From: Methanosphaera sp.
GTDB lineage: Archaea > Methanobacteriota > Methanobacteria > Methanobacteriales > Methanobacteriaceae
Direction: 5' to 3'
Assembly: GCF_022768985.1 (NCBI RefSeq)
Contig: NZ_JALEKL010000003.1
Span: 1 to 64,000, forward strand
Length of the DNA stretch: 64,000 nucleotides
Shown: positions 45,607 to 55,938 of the stretch, in pieces
How positions within the stretch are numbered: the first letter of the stretch is position 1
Layout of the letters: each line of letters opens with the position of its first letter
The notes under the pieces: generated by a model
The model's input: only the letters and a program-made list of their open reading frames with translations
Databases searched by the model: none
Told to the model about the DNA's origin: nothing
Program-made: the position numbers and the translations under genes

Positions 45607-45757
45607 ATATTTAGATACTAAAATAATAAGGAGCTAATATGGAGTATTTACTTCATTTATTTTGAACTCCTCTCCCCTTTTTTACATGTTAATTTGGGGA
45701 ATTTAGTTGAGTTGTTGAATAGTATTAGAAAAACTAAATAAGGAGCATTTAATTATA

Positions 45758-45976
45758 ATGCAATCTAGAAGTAATACAAGATTTGATAGAGCTAGATTAA
45801 TTGGTTCAAGAGGATTACAAATTTCTATGGGAGCATATCCTAAAGTTGAATTTAGTCCTGATGAAGATCCTATTAAAATAGCAATAAGAGAATATGAGGA
45901 AGGAGTACTTCCATTAGATGCAGTAGTTAAAAATGAGAAATTTTCAGAAAATAATGATGAAGCTGATGATGAATAG
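45758..45976 (+). CDS. rpoK: DNA-directed RNA polymerase subunit K (Rpb6)
   Basis: These 72 residues match archaeal Rpb6/omega (NTRFDRARLIGSRGLQISMGA; DPIKIAIREYEEGVLPLDAV), with a short acidic C-terminal tail. It clamps the largest polymerase subunit. AAGGAGCATTTAATT precedes the ATG. The 151-bp gap after rpoN includes a possible weak terminator (GGAGT/ACTCC then T6, 45641-45682), so rpoK may have its own promoter. Confidence 0.94.
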   Translation: MQSRSNTRFDRARLIGSRGLQISMGAYPKVEFSPDEDPIKIAIREYEEGVLPLDAVVKNEKFSENNDEADDE

Positions 45977-46128
45977 ATCATCATTATAAATTATTTTTTT
46001 TCATAGTAAAATTGATTGTTGATAACTAAATGTAAAAACTAACTTTCTTTATTTCTACACTTTTTAAGAGATAAAAAAATAGCCCTTTAATTAAGCAACT
46101 ATTTCTACATTTAAAAGAGGTGTTTTTT

Positions 46129-47373
46129 ATGGATAGTGTAATAGAAGACGTACGATTAAGAAAAATTATAGATAGTAGAGGAAATCCTACCGTTGAAGCT
46201 GATGTTTTAACATGGAATGGATTTGGAAGAGCAGCAGCACCTAGTGGAGCAAGTACTGGAGTTAACGAAGTAGTATCTTTCCCTGATGGTGGAGTAGACA
46301 GAGTAGTTGAAGATATTGAAGATTTAATATCCTCAGAAATTATAGGAATGGAAGCAGAAGACATCAGAGAAATTGATAATGTTCTTAAAGAAATTGATGG
46401 AACAGATAACTTCTCAAATATTGGTGGAAATACAGCAGTAGCAGTTTCAATGGCAACTGTTAAAGCTGCAGCATCAAGCTACAACCTTCCAGTATACAAA
46501 TTCCTTGGCGGAGTTATGCCAACAGCAATTCCTTATCCTTTAGGAAACATGATTAATGGTGGAGCTCACGCAGGAGTTAATGCACCTGATATTCAAGAAT
46601 TCCTTGTAATTCCTGTTGGTGCATCAAACATAACAGAAGCAATTACAACTAATATTAATGTTCACAGAAGAATTAAAGAAAAGATTCAAAATGTAGATTC
46701 TACATTTACTGGTGGTAAAGGAGACGAAGGTGGATGGGCACCTAACCTTACAAACCAACAAGCTTTAGAAATTCAATTCACATCATGTGAAGAAATTAGT
46801 GACGAAACTGGTATTTTAGTAAGACCTGGTTTAGATGTTGCATCTAGTGAATTTTGGAATGAAAAAGAACAAAAATATGTATATGAACGTGAAGGTGTTC
46901 AAAGAACAACTGGCGAACAAATCGACTACATTGCAGATTTAATTGATACATATAAATTATTCTATGTAGAAGATCCAATTGAAGAAAATAATTTCGAAGC
47001 ATTTGCTGAACTTACAGCAAAAAGTGGAGATAATTGTCTTATTTGTGGTGACGACTTGTTTGTAACAAATGCTGAAATCCTTGCAAAAGGTATTGAAGCT
47101 AATGCTGGTAACAGTTTAATTATTAAACCAAACCAGATTGGAACACTTACAGATACATATAATACAATTGAGTTAGCAAAAGATAATGGATATGTTCCTG
47201 TTGTATCACACCGTTCTGGTGAAACAACTGATGAAACCATTGCACACCTTGCTGTAGCATTCAATGCACCTATTATTAAAACAGGAGCAGCTGGTGGAGA
47301 AAGAATTGCAAAACTCAATGAACTAGTCAGAATCGAAGAAGAATTATTAAATCCTAAGATGGCTGATTTATAA
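46129..47373 (+). CDS. eno: Enolase (phosphopyruvate hydratase)
   Basis: This codes for 414 residues. It converts 2-phosphoglycerate to phosphoenolpyruvate, used here in gluconeogenesis. The N-terminal [14 protein letters not shown] and PSGASTG loop, [21 protein letters not shown] with metal ligands, IIKPNQIGT with the catalytic lysine, and [19 protein letters not shown] are all present. The ATG at 46129 follows AAGAGGTG; an in-frame GTG at 46120 lies in that site. Its place between rpoK and rps2 is conserved in Methanobacteriales. Confidence 0.97.
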   Translation: MDSVIEDVRLRKIIDSRGNPTVEADVLTWNGFGRAAAPSGASTGVNEVVSFPDGGVDRVVEDIEDLISSEIIGMEAEDIREIDNVLKEIDGTDNFSNIGGNTAVAVSMATVKAAASSYNLPVYKFLGGVMPTAIPYPLGNMINGGAHAGVNAPDIQEFLVIPVGASNITEAITTNINVHRRIKEKIQNVDSTFTGGKGDEGGWAPNLTNQQALEIQFTSCEEISDETGILVRPGLDVASSEFWNEKEQKYVYEREGVQRTTGEQIDYIADLIDTYKLFYVEDPIEENNFEAFAELTAKSGDNCLICGDDLFVTNAEILAKGIEANAGNSLIIKPNQIGTLTDTYNTIELAKDNGYVPVVSHRSGETTDETIAHLAVAFNAPIIKTGAAGGERIAKLNELVRIEEELLNPKMADL

Positions 47374-47435
47374 TTAAAGAAATTAAAAGATAATATTTTA
47401 ATGAATAAAAATTTACAATAAAAGAGGAAATTAAT

Positions 47436-48032
47436 ATGTCAGAATTATTAATACCATTAGACAAGTACCTTGCAGCAGGATTACACATAGGTACACAACA
47501 AAAAACAAAAGATATGGAAAAATACATCTACAGAGTAAGAGCAGATGGGCTTCACGTACTTGATGTAAAAAGCAGTAACAATAAAATTATTGTTGCAGCA
47601 AAACTTTTATCAAAATACGACCCTGATGAAGTACTTGTAGTATCAACAAGACAGTATGGTCAAGCACCAGTTAAAAAATTCGGAGAAGTAACAGGTACAA
47701 AAACAATACCAGGTAGATTCATACCAGGTACACTTACAAACCCTCAATACTCCAAATTTATTGAACCAAAAATCTTAGTTGTAACAGACCCAAGAGCTGA
47801 CTCACAAGCTGTTATTGAAGCTAAACAGAACAACATTCCTGTAGTAGCTTTATGTGATACAGAAAACTTATTATGTAACGTTGATGTTACAATTCCTGTA
47901 AACAACAAAGGAAGAAAAGCTATTGCTTTAGTTTACTGGTTACTTGCAAGACAAATTCTAAGAGAAAGAGGTATCTTATCCTCTGATGAAGAATTTGATT
48001 TAGAACCATCAGACTTTGAATTAAAAATATAA
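47436..48032 (+). CDS. rps2: 30S ribosomal protein S2 (uS2)
   Basis: This codes for 198 residues, the archaeal S2 without the bacterial coiled-coil arm ([64 protein letters not shown]). It binds the junction of head and body of the small subunit. AAGAGGAAATT precedes the ATG. In relatives a MEMO-family gene follows; here an 820-bp non-coding stretch does. Confidence 0.96.
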   Translation: MSELLIPLDKYLAAGLHIGTQQKTKDMEKYIYRVRADGLHVLDVKSSNNKIIVAAKLLSKYDPDEVLVVSTRQYGQAPVKKFGEVTGTKTIPGRFIPGTLTNPQYSKFIEPKILVVTDPRADSQAVIEAKQNNIPVVALCDTENLLCNVDVTIPVNNKGRKAIALVYWLLARQILRERGILSSDEEFDLEPSDFELKI

Positions 48033-48100
48033 TCTTATTTAACTAAGGTTATATGTAGATGGTAATTTGACTTTTGAATATATTTGTACACAGACACTTT

Positions 48101-48154
48101 AAAGATTAACATTGTAGGCTATAATTTTTATAGTTTACCTGTGTTTTAATCTTT
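48101..48154 (+). ncRNA. Candidate structured RNA or 3' UTR hairpin after rps2
   Basis: AAAGATTAA (48101-48109) pairs with TTAATCTTT (48146-48154), and the inner arms (GTAGGCTATAA against TTATAGTTTAC) pair imperfectly around a T-rich loop, making a hairpin of about 54 nt. It starts about 70 bp after the rps2 stop. It may be a processing or termination structure rather than a stand-alone RNA. Confidence 0.3.
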
Positions 48155-48309
48155 TAATTAAAGAGAAAACTTATTTTTTATTAAACTTTTTTTATTTATA
48201 ATTTTCAGATTTTTTTTACTAAATTAAAGTAATGTAATTATTTTTAGTTATAAATTATTAAATTAGAGTAATATTTATTATATACTTAATACATAAATAC
48301 TTCATAACA

Positions 48310-48373
48310 GATTCTCATAATAAATAATTCAGATTTGTAATTTAAGTATAATAGGTTTTTATACTTGAGAATC
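48310..48373 (+). repeat. Nested inverted repeats
   Basis: GATTCTCA (48310-48317) pairs with TGAGAATC (48366-48373). Inside, AAGTATAA (48344-48351) pairs with TTATACTT (48359-48366) around a 7-nt loop. AAAAGGGG follows nearby but leads to no convincing gene. Confidence 0.4.
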
Positions 48374-48854
48374 ATATTAAAAGGGGTATTTATCTTTAGA
48401 GATTGGATTTTTATTTTTCCATTCTATAGAGATATATGATATATTTTTTGTTCAACACCAATTAAATTAGGAAATTTAAGCATATATTATTTTGCAGGTA
48501 TGATTTAAATTCTGAAAATTTAATTACTAATGATAGATATTATAAGAAAAAATTTATTTTATAGTAGATTTAATATTTAATTCCAAAGAATTGATACTTG
48601 AAATATTTACTGCTATAACAAGTTTTTTTCTATAAATATGGGAGTGGAAAGTTTTAAAATCTTTTTTTTCCATGTTTTGTATTTATCATATTTATAAAGA
48701 GGAAAATATTTTCCGACATATTTAGTGTGTGTGTGGGAAATTGTTGTCTTTTTAATTTAAAAACTCTTTTTTTTGAACAAAATTTTCATTATCATTTTTA
48801 CCTTTTATTTTAAAAAAAATTAATAATATTGACTATTAGGAATTGATTCATTTT

Positions 48855-49826
48855 ATGAAAATAAAAGCATTTGCACCAGGGAAAATAATTCTTTTTGGTG
48901 AACATACAGTTGTATATAACAAGCCTGCTATTGCAGTTGCAATAAATCGGGGAGTAGATGTAACACTTACATCACGTAGTGATGATATTGTTAATATTAA
49001 TGTTGAAACAATTAACTATTCAAAGAAATTAAAGCTTAATAATGGAAAGCTAGTCTATGAATATGATGATAGTCAAAAACAGATTACTGATTATATATAT
49101 GAAGTTATAAGCCTCTTTGAATATGAGGGTGGCTTTGACTTATCTGTTGATATTAAAATGTATTTAGGTGCAGGTTTAGGATCATCAGCTGCTGTAACTG
49201 TATCAACACTTAAAGCACTTGCACTCTATAGTGGTAATGACTTATCACTTGATGAGATTGCAAAAATTGCACGTTCTATTGAAATTAAAATACAAGGAGC
49301 TGCAAGTCCTATTGATACAGCAATGAGTACATATGGTGGAATTATCTATATTGATGAAAATTCAAATCTTAATCCTATAGATTTTGATATGAAATTACCA
49401 TTACTAGTTTCAAATTGTGAAATTGCTGGTAATACAGGAAAGCTTGTTGCATCAGTACGCAATAAATATGAGAAGTATCCAGAGGTTTTAGAGCATATCT
49501 TCACAGCAACAGCAAACGTTGCAATAGATGCAAAAAAGGCATTAGAAGATGGTAATTCTCAGAAACTTGCTGATTTAATGAATATTAATCAGGGACTTCT
49601 TGATGCAATGGGTGTAAATACTGCAGAGTTATCTGACATGGTATATCAATCACGTAAATTTGGATCTGCTGGATCTAAACTTACAGGTAGTGGTGGTGGA
49701 GGATGTATTATTGCATATACACCAGATGATATAGATTATGTCTACGTGAAATTATCAAAACTTTATCCTACATTTATGTGTGAACAGTCACAAAGTGGGG
49801 TTTATGCTGAGATAATAGATGAATAA
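48855..49826 (+). CDS. mvk: Mevalonate kinase
   Basis: This codes for 323 residues of the GHMP kinase family. The N-terminal APGKIILFGEHTVVY (GEH at 15-17), the ATP loop GAGLGSSAAVTVSTLKAL and the C-terminal KLTGSGGGGCIIAY are complete. It phosphorylates mevalonate, the entry to archaeal isoprenoids. The ATG at 48855 is preferred to an in-frame TTG at 48843. It leads the cluster mvk-ipk-fni-rnj-idsA. Confidence 0.95.
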   Translation: MKIKAFAPGKIILFGEHTVVYNKPAIAVAINRGVDVTLTSRSDDIVNINVETINYSKKLKLNNGKLVYEYDDSQKQITDYIYEVISLFEYEGGFDLSVDIKMYLGAGLGSSAAVTVSTLKALALYSGNDLSLDEIAKIARSIEIKIQGAASPIDTAMSTYGGIIYIDENSNLNPIDFDMKLPLLVSNCEIAGNTGKLVASVRNKYEKYPEVLEHIFTATANVAIDAKKALEDGNSQKLADLMNINQGLLDAMGVNTAELSDMVYQSRKFGSAGSKLTGSGGGGCIIAYTPDDIDYVYVKLSKLYPTFMCEQSQSGVYAEIIDE

Positions 49827-49879
49827 GAAAAATAAAAAATATAATTTAAAGAAATAAATTAGATAAGTAGGTTTTTTAT

Positions 49880-50668
49880 ATGATGATAATAAAACTCGGT
49901 GGAAGTGCTCTTACAATAAAAGATGCAAAATCACCAACTATAGATGAAGTTAATTTAGAGCGAATTGCTGATGAATTAACATCATACAACCAAGACATGA
50001 TAATAGTACATGGAGCAGGATCTTTTGGACATATCTATGCACGAGACTATGAAATAGGCAGTGAAGTAAAAGATGTAAATGATCATCTACGTAAAATTGA
50101 GGGAATGTGTATAACACAAACATCAGTACATCGCCTAAATTACATGGTGTGTCGTAAACTTCAACAAAAAGGAATACCTGCTGTGGCAATTAAGCCATCA
50201 TCATTTATAATAACAGAAAATAAAAGAATTGCAGTATGTGATACAACTGTTATTAAAAACTACCTGGAAAATGGTTTTGTACCAGTACTTTATGGTGATG
50301 CTGTACTTGACTATAATGATGCAATTAAGTTTGCAATTCTTTCAGGTGATCAGATAATAACATATCTTGCAGAAGAACTAAATGCTGATAAGGTAATTCT
50401 TGCATCTGATGTTGATGGAATCTATACAGATAATCCAAAAACAAATCCTGATGCACAACTAATCGAGGAAGTAACAAAAGATACACAACTTAATCTTACA
50501 TCAAAAAATTCTCATGCAGATGTAACAGGTGGAATGGAAGGTAAAATTAATGAACTTCTAGAACTTGCAGATAAAGGTATTACATCCCAGATTATTAATG
50601 GTGAAGTTGAAGGAAATATAAAAGCTGCAGTATCAGGTAGTAAAGTTAAAGGAACAATTATAAAATAA
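49880..50668 (+). CDS. ipk: Isopentenyl phosphate kinase
   Basis: This codes for 262 residues in the amino acid kinase fold: IIKLGGSALTIKD at the N-terminus, HGAGSFGHIYARDY with His51 (equivalent to His50 in the Methanothermobacter enzyme), LYGDAV, LSGDQII and DVDGIYTDNP. It makes isopentenyl diphosphate from the monophosphate in the archaeal mevalonate variant. Two consecutive ATG codons open the gene. It lies 53 bp after mvk. Confidence 0.95.
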   Translation: MMIIKLGGSALTIKDAKSPTIDEVNLERIADELTSYNQDMIIVHGAGSFGHIYARDYEIGSEVKDVNDHLRKIEGMCITQTSVHRLNYMVCRKLQQKGIPAVAIKPSSFIITENKRIAVCDTTVIKNYLENGFVPVLYGDAVLDYNDAIKFAILSGDQIITYLAEELNADKVILASDVDGIYTDNPKTNPDAQLIEEVTKDTQLNLTSKNSHADVTGGMEGKINELLELADKGITSQIINGEVEGNIKAAVSGSKVKGTIIK

Positions 50669-50743
50669 GGTTTCTCTTTATTTTTTGAATATTAAAAAAT
50701 TATAGAATTAAATAAAATAAAATTTAAAGGATGTGATTAATGT

Positions 50744-51793
50744 ATGATATCAGATCGAAAACTTCAACATCTTGAAATATGTAAAAACTACGATGTTGAA
50801 CATACAATAACCACTGGATTTGAAGATATAAATCTTGTTCACAGATCATTACCAGAAGTAGACTATGATGAAATTGATACATCAATTGATTTTAATGGAA
50901 AAACACTAGATTCACCACTAATAATAACAGCAATTACTGGTGGACATCCTGAAAGTACAAAGATTAATGAAACTCTTGCAACAGCAGCAGAAAATATGAA
51001 CATTGCAATGGGTGTTGGAAGTCAAAGAGCAGGAATTACAAATCCTGAACTTAAAGAAACATTCACAGTAGTACGCAATTGTGCACCTGAAGCTGCAATA
51101 ATAGGAAATATTGGAGCACCACAGGTAGAATATGCATACGATGCAATAGAGATGCTTAACTGTGATGCACTAGCAATACATCTTAATCCATTACAGGAAA
51201 TTATACAACCTGAAGGAGATATTAATGCTAAAGGATATGTAGATTCTATATCTGAAATATGTTCAAATGTAGATATTCCAATCATTGCAAAAGAAACTGG
51301 TGCAGGAATTAGTAGCCAGGATGCAAAGATCCTTGAAGATATTGGTGTTAATATGATTGACATTGAAGGTGTTGGAGGTACAAGCTGGGCTGCTGTTGAA
51401 ACATACAGGGCTGAAAATCCCTCCCTTGGAAATCTATTCTGGGATTGGGGTATAACAACTGCTGTAAGTACTGTTGAAGTACTTGAGGCAACAAATCTTC
51501 CTGTAATTTCATCAGGTGGTATAAGAAATGGACTTGAAGCTGCAAAGGCAATAGCACTTGGTGCTGATTGTGTTGGTATGGCTCTTCCATTTTTAAAACA
51601 TTCCTATCTTGGACATACCTATGTTGAGGAGAAAATTAAACAGTTTAATCGTGAACTTAAAACTGCAATGTTCCTTGTTGGAGCAGAAAACATTGAACAA
51701 TTACAACAAAAAAAGGTTATTATAACAGGAAAAACACGAGAAGTATTAGAACAACTAGAAATTGATACAAAAAAATTTGCAAGGAGAATATAA
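50744..51793 (+). CDS. fni: Isopentenyl-diphosphate isomerase type 2 (FMN)
   Basis: This codes for 349 residues, a TIM-barrel flavoenzyme that interconverts IPP and DMAPP using reduced FMN. Seen are [58 protein letters not shown] and [11 protein letters not shown], followed by the phosphate-binding [28 protein letters not shown] precedes the start. Only 4 bp separate it from the RNase J gene. Confidence 0.95.
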   Translation: MISDRKLQHLEICKNYDVEHTITTGFEDINLVHRSLPEVDYDEIDTSIDFNGKTLDSPLIITAITGGHPESTKINETLATAAENMNIAMGVGSQRAGITNPELKETFTVVRNCAPEAAIIGNIGAPQVEYAYDAIEMLNCDALAIHLNPLQEIIQPEGDINAKGYVDSISEICSNVDIPIIAKETGAGISSQDAKILEDIGVNMIDIEGVGGTSWAAVETYRAENPSLGNLFWDWGITTAVSTVEVLEATNLPVISSGGIRNGLEAAKAIALGADCVGMALPFLKHSYLGHTYVEEKIKQFNRELKTAMFLVGAENIEQLQQKKVIITGKTREVLEQLEIDTKKFARRI

Positions 51794-51797
51794 ATAT

Positions 51798-53138
51798 ATG
51801 ACAATAGAAGTAATTGCAGTTGGAGGATATGAAGAAATTGGAAAAAACATGACTGCTGTAAAAGTAAATGATGATGTAGTAATATTTGATATGGGTATAC
51901 ATCTTGACAGACTTCACATACATGAAGATACTGATATTTCACGGATGCATAGTTTAGATTTAATTGAACGTGGAGTAATACCTGATGATACACTTATGCG
52001 TGAGGTAGATGGAAAGGTACGTGCAATTGTATGTACACATGGACACCTTGACCACATTGGTGCTATTGCAAAACTTGCACACCGTTATGAAGCACCAATT
52101 ATTGCAACACCATATACTCTTGCATTAATTGAAAAAACAATAAAAAGTGAACGTAAATTTAAGGTAAACAATCCACTTAAAGCATTAAATCCTGGAGAAA
52201 AACAACAAATTTCACCAAATCTTACACTTGAATTTGTAAGAACAACACACAGTATACCACAAACAATAACAGCAGCACTACACACACCAGAGGGTGTTGT
52301 AATATATGCAAACGACTTTAAATTTGACAACCACCAGATGGTATCACCACCACCTGATTATAGAAGATTCAGAGAACTAGGTAAAAAAGGTGTAAAAGCA
52401 GCAATTGTAGATACAACTAATATTAAGGAAGTTCAGGAAAGTAAAACCTACTCTGAAAAAATTGCACGAGATCTTCTAAAAGATGTTCTTAAAGAACCAC
52501 TCGAAGAGAAAAAAGGTCTTATTGTAACAACATTTGCAAGTCATATTGAAAGAATTCAGGCAATTACAAAAATTACAGAAAGAAGTCGTAGAAAAATTAT
52601 GATTCTTGGTCGTTCAATGGAACGTTACTGTTCAATTGCAGAGTCAATGGGAATATTAAATCTTCCACGTAATGTAAGTTTATATGGAAATTCTAAGGCA
52701 ATAAATAAGGCATTAGCACGTGCAAATGATCACCGGTCAAAGTACATGCTTATTGTAACAGGACACCAGGGAGAACCTGATGCACTTCTTCCAAGAATAG
52801 CTGCAAATAAGACAAACTTTGAAATAAAACCTGGAGATAACGTTGTATTTTCATCATCAACAATACCAAATCCTATAAATATTGCAAATCGTAACTTACT
52901 TGACAGACGTCTTAAAGAAAGAGGAGCAAGAATTTATAACAATGTACACGTATCAGGACATGCAGGACCTGAAGATATGCGTGACTTTATACGTATGCTT
53001 CAACCAGAACAACTAATACCTGCACACGGTGATATTAGCCATCTTTCAGCATTTGTAGAACTTGCAGAAGAAGAAGGATATAAACTTGGCAACGATGTAC
53101 ATGTACTACGTAATGGACAGGCACAAGTATTTAACTAG
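51798..53138 (+). CDS. rnj: Archaeal ribonuclease J (beta-CASP metallo-beta-lactamase)
   Basis: This codes for 446 residues. The metal-binding motif HGHLDH is at 81-86, other ligands follow (TTHSIPQ, ANDFKFDNHQM), and the beta-CASP and C-terminal motifs include VTGHQGEPDALLPRIA, HVSGHAGPEDM and PAHGD. The family degrades RNA 5' to 3'. The ATG at 51798 follows AAGGAG; an earlier in-frame ATG at 51762 lies within fni. Its placement inside the isoprenoid cluster is conserved in Methanobacteriales. Confidence 0.93.
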   Translation: MTIEVIAVGGYEEIGKNMTAVKVNDDVVIFDMGIHLDRLHIHEDTDISRMHSLDLIERGVIPDDTLMREVDGKVRAIVCTHGHLDHIGAIAKLAHRYEAPIIATPYTLALIEKTIKSERKFKVNNPLKALNPGEKQQISPNLTLEFVRTTHSIPQTITAALHTPEGVVIYANDFKFDNHQMVSPPPDYRRFRELGKKGVKAAIVDTTNIKEVQESKTYSEKIARDLLKDVLKEPLEEKKGLIVTTFASHIERIQAITKITERSRRKIMILGRSMERYCSIAESMGILNLPRNVSLYGNSKAINKALARANDHRSKYMLIVTGHQGEPDALLPRIAANKTNFEIKPGDNVVFSSSTIPNPINIANRNLLDRRLKERGARIYNNVHVSGHAGPEDMRDFIRMLQPEQLIPAHGDISHLSAFVELAEEEGYKLGNDVHVLRNGQAQVFN

Positions 53139-53220
53139 AAAAGAAAAATTAAAAAAGTAGTAATATTAAAACATAGAAATATACTATATAAGAGAATTTT
53201 ATATAATAGGGTGATTTATA

Positions 53221-54204
53221 ATGGATATATTAGAAATATTAAAAGCATACTCAGAAGATGTAGATAGAGAAATAGAATCGTTACTATCTACTTTACAACC
53301 AGATGAACTTAGAGAGTCATCAGAATATCTAACAAAAGCTGGTGGAAAAAAAATTAGACCAGCTCTTACAATGTTAAGTTGTCAGGCAGTATCAGGATCA
53401 ACAGAAAGAGCTCTTAAAGCTGCTGTTGCTATTGAATTAATCCATACATTCAGTCTTATACATGATGATATAATGGACAATGATGATACACGTCGTGGAA
53501 TGCCTGCTGTACATAAAGTATGGGGAGAACCTACAGCTATTCTTGCAGGAGACACACTATTTTCTAAAGCATATGAATCATTAATTTCAACAGCTTCAGA
53601 AAACATACCATATGAAAAAGTTCTTGACTCACTAAGAATTTTATCTGATGCATGTATAAGTATCTGTGAAGGACAAGTACTTGACATGTCATTTGAAGAT
53701 ACATTTGATGTAACACTTGATGCATACAATGATATGATCTATAAAAAAACAGGTGCACTTATCACTGCATCAACTACAATTGGTGCAATTATTGGTGGAG
53801 CATCAGAAATACAAATTGATGCACTACGTAAATATGGTGAAAATATTGGTATTGCATTCCAGATACAAGACGACTACATCGACCTTACAGGTGATGATTC
53901 AATAGGAAAACCTGTTGGTAGTGATCTTGTAGAAGGTAAAAAAACAATGATGGTTCTCTTTGCACTTGAAAAAGCAAATAGTGAAGATCATGACAGACTC
54001 ATTGAGCTTCTCCAGGCAAATGATGAAGCTATTATTCCTGAAGCAATGGAATTACTTAACAAGTATGGTGCTATTGATCATGCAAGACTTGCAGCATATG
54101 ATCATGTAATAAGAGCAAAAGAAGCACTTAGTGTACTTCCAGATTCAGATGCAAAAGAAGTATTATTTAAACTTGCTGATTATGTATTTAGTAGAAAAGT
54201 ATAA
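53221..54204 (+). CDS. idsA: Geranylgeranyl/farnesyl diphosphate synthase
   Basis: This codes for 327 residues of a trans-prenyltransferase. The first aspartate motif is DDIMDNDD (82-89) and the second DDYID (217-221), with GGKKIRP near 41-47. It condenses IPP onto allylic diphosphates to give the C15/C20 chains of ether lipids. It follows rnj by 82 bp with a TATA-like sequence between them, so it may have its own promoter. Confidence 0.94.
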   Translation: MDILEILKAYSEDVDREIESLLSTLQPDELRESSEYLTKAGGKKIRPALTMLSCQAVSGSTERALKAAVAIELIHTFSLIHDDIMDNDDTRRGMPAVHKVWGEPTAILAGDTLFSKAYESLISTASENIPYEKVLDSLRILSDACISICEGQVLDMSFEDTFDVTLDAYNDMIYKKTGALITASTTIGAIIGGASEIQIDALRKYGENIGIAFQIQDDYIDLTGDDSIGKPVGSDLVEGKKTMMVLFALEKANSEDHDRLIELLQANDEAIIPEAMELLNKYGAIDHARLAAYDHVIRAKEALSVLPDSDAKEVLFKLADYVFSRKV

Positions 54205-54504
54205 TTATTCTTAGAAAAAATGTTTTAAGATTAATTTACACCCTAAAATATTTTTTAAAGCCACTAACCTCCCCCCTTTTTTTATACCATTTTTATTTTT
54301 TTTAGTGATATTTTTATTTTTTAATTTTAATTGATAAATAAACAATAAATATTTAAATATAATGGCTACTATATTTTTAATTGTTAACGAGTAAATACAA
54401 AAAAAATTTTTTTAAGGATATTATTCAATAACAAAAAAAAGTAGGATATAATTTACAACAAAGTGGTTGGATATATAAAACTAAAATATAAGGAGATATT
54501 TTAA
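54205..54504 (+). other. Intergenic region between idsA and ferritin
   Basis: These 300 bp carry a C/T-rich terminator (54265-54283) and AT-rich sequence. TATA-like AATATTTAAATATAAT (54347-54362) and GATATATAAAA (54470-54480) are possible ferritin promoter elements; the second is too near the ATG to leave room for the AAGGAGA site. Confidence 0.45.
54265..54283 (+). terminator. C-run plus T-run 3' end after idsA
   Basis: AACCTCCCCCC runs straight into T7. This is the same CCTCCCCCC pattern as after the first gene of the window. Confidence 0.5.
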
Positions 54505-55005
54505 ATGTTAGATAAAAGAATGGAAGAAGCATTAAATAAACAAATCAACGCAGAATTAGCATCAGGATACTTATACTTATCAATGGCAACATACTTTGAA
54601 GATGAAGACTTACCAGGATTTGCAAACTCCCTCAGAGTACATGCAGAAGAAGAACTTGAACATGGTATGAAAATCTATGATTACATCATCCGTAAAAATG
54701 GTAGTGTAGTACTTGAAGGATTTGAAACACCAGAACGTCAATGGGATGGAATTGTAGCTGTATATGAAGCTATTCTTGAACACGAAGAACTTGTAACTTC
54801 ATTAATTAACGACTTAATGGATTTAGCAGAAGAACTTAATGATCATGCAACAATCCAATTCTTATTATGGTTTGTAGAAGAACAAGTTGAAGAAGAAGAA
54901 TTAGCACATGAAGATCTAAGAAAAGTAAGAATGGCTGTAGATTCAAGACACCTCTTATATGAATTAGACAAAGAATACGGAAGTTTAACTTCAAACGAAG
55001 AATAA
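54505..55005 (+). CDS. ftnA: Ferritin (FtnA-like)
   Basis: This codes for 166 residues in a four-helix ferritin. The ferroxidase ligands fall at the E. coli FtnA positions: Glu17, Glu50, His53, Glu94 and Gln127 with Glu130 nearby. It oxidises and stores iron as a 24-mer, which also limits oxidative damage. TAAGGAGATA precedes the ATG. It is monocistronic with its own T-rich 3' end. Confidence 0.93.
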   Translation: MLDKRMEEALNKQINAELASGYLYLSMATYFEDEDLPGFANSLRVHAEEELEHGMKIYDYIIRKNGSVVLEGFETPERQWDGIVAVYEAILEHEELVTSLINDLMDLAEELNDHATIQFLLWFVEEQVEEEELAHEDLRKVRMAVDSRHLLYELDKEYGSLTSNEE

Positions 55006-55173
55006 ATTTTCTAAATTTTTATTCTTTTTATTTTTTCACCACCCTATTTTAAAATTAAAAAAAACTATTTTTATTATAAAACTTGAATACTACTTTTTAT
55101 TAAGATAATTAATTAAATATATAATATAATTTTTAAAATAGAGTTAATTGAGTTTAAAACTGAAGGAATTTTT

Positions 55174-55938
55174 ATGAATAAGTATGTGAGTTTTATTAGT
55201 GATGAAGATTTTTTAGATGCTGTTGAATTTGTTGTTAAATCATACATAGTGGAAAATTCTGTGAAAATGATTGAAGATGAATTAAAACATGGAAAAAATA
55301 CTACTGATTTTATTAAATTAATCTTTGATGTATATACAAAACAAATATCACTTCAAGGATGGTTAGATTCTGAAATTAACAGACAAAAAGATAAATCACG
55401 AAATAATAAGATTGGTGAATTCCATCAAAAAGTATTGGGAAAGGTTCCAGGATGGCAAGATTTAAAGATTGGAAGTCCATATGGTGTTGATCTTAAAAAT
55501 GATGATAACACTGTATTTATTGAATTGAAAAATAAGTTTAATACTTTAAATTCTTCTTCATCTTTAGCAACAATGTTAAAACTTGAAAATATTATTCATG
55601 AACATCCTAATGCTAAGGCTTATATTTGTTATATTGTTGAGAAGAAATATAAATCAAAAGATAAAATATGGCATGTGAAAGAAAATAGGGAAAATTCAGA
55701 TGGAAGTAAAGTTACAATTGATCATTGTAATGAAAATATAAAATTAGTTAGTGGATATAAGGTGTATGAACTTGTAACAGGTGATAGAACTGCACTTAAA
55801 CAGGTATATGAAGCACTTCCTTTGGCAATAAATGATGTTTTAAAAAATAAATATGATCTTCCTGATTTTAAATTATCAAAAAGTGATCAGGAAATCTTAG
55901 ATAGTTATGGTGATTATGTTTTTAATTATGATGACTAA
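55174..55938 (+). CDS. Type II restriction endonuclease, Eco47II family
   Basis: This codes for 254 residues resembling the Eco47II/Sau96I family (PF09553), which cuts GGWCC or GGNCC sites. The nuclease centre reads as PYGVDLKNDDNTVFIELKNK, with Asp106, Glu117 and Lys119 in a PD-(D/E)xK arrangement. GAAGGAATTT precedes the ATG. It converges on its partner methyltransferase, and the two 3' ends overlap by 4 bp. The exact site specificity is inferred. Confidence 0.85.
   Translation: MNKYVSFISDEDFLDAVEFVVKSYIVENSVKMIEDELKHGKNTTDFIKLIFDVYTKQISLQGWLDSEINRQKDKSRNNKIGEFHQKVLGKVPGWQDLKIGSPYGVDLKNDDNTVFIELKNKFNTLNSSSSLATMLKLENIIHEHPNAKAYICYIVEKKYKSKDKIWHVKENRENSDGSKVTIDHCNENIKLVSGYKVYELVTGDRTALKQVYEALPLAINDVLKNKYDLPDFKLSKSDQEILDSYGDYVFNYDD

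Larger units (their letters stand above)
48033..48854 (+). other. Long non-coding region between rps2 and mvk with several hairpins
   Basis: In 822 bp I find no open frame with protein-like content on either strand. Inverted repeats are frequent: 48101-48154, 48310-48373, TGGAAA/TTTCCA at 48645-48672, and the perfect palindrome GGAAAATATTTTCC at 48701-48714. A GTGTGTGTG run lies near 48726. The length matches a MEMO-type gene, which occupies this place in Methanothermobacter as I remember it, but I see no readable remnant. Confidence 0.5.

Noticed and set aside
45630-45665. Eight-codon ORF (MEYLLHLF) between rpoN and rpoK
   Set aside because: It is too short to support, and the segment overlaps a possible terminator hairpin.
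48722-48740. GTGTGTGTG run as a microsatellite
   Set aside because: It is too short (about 4-5 units) to be a meaningful repeat.
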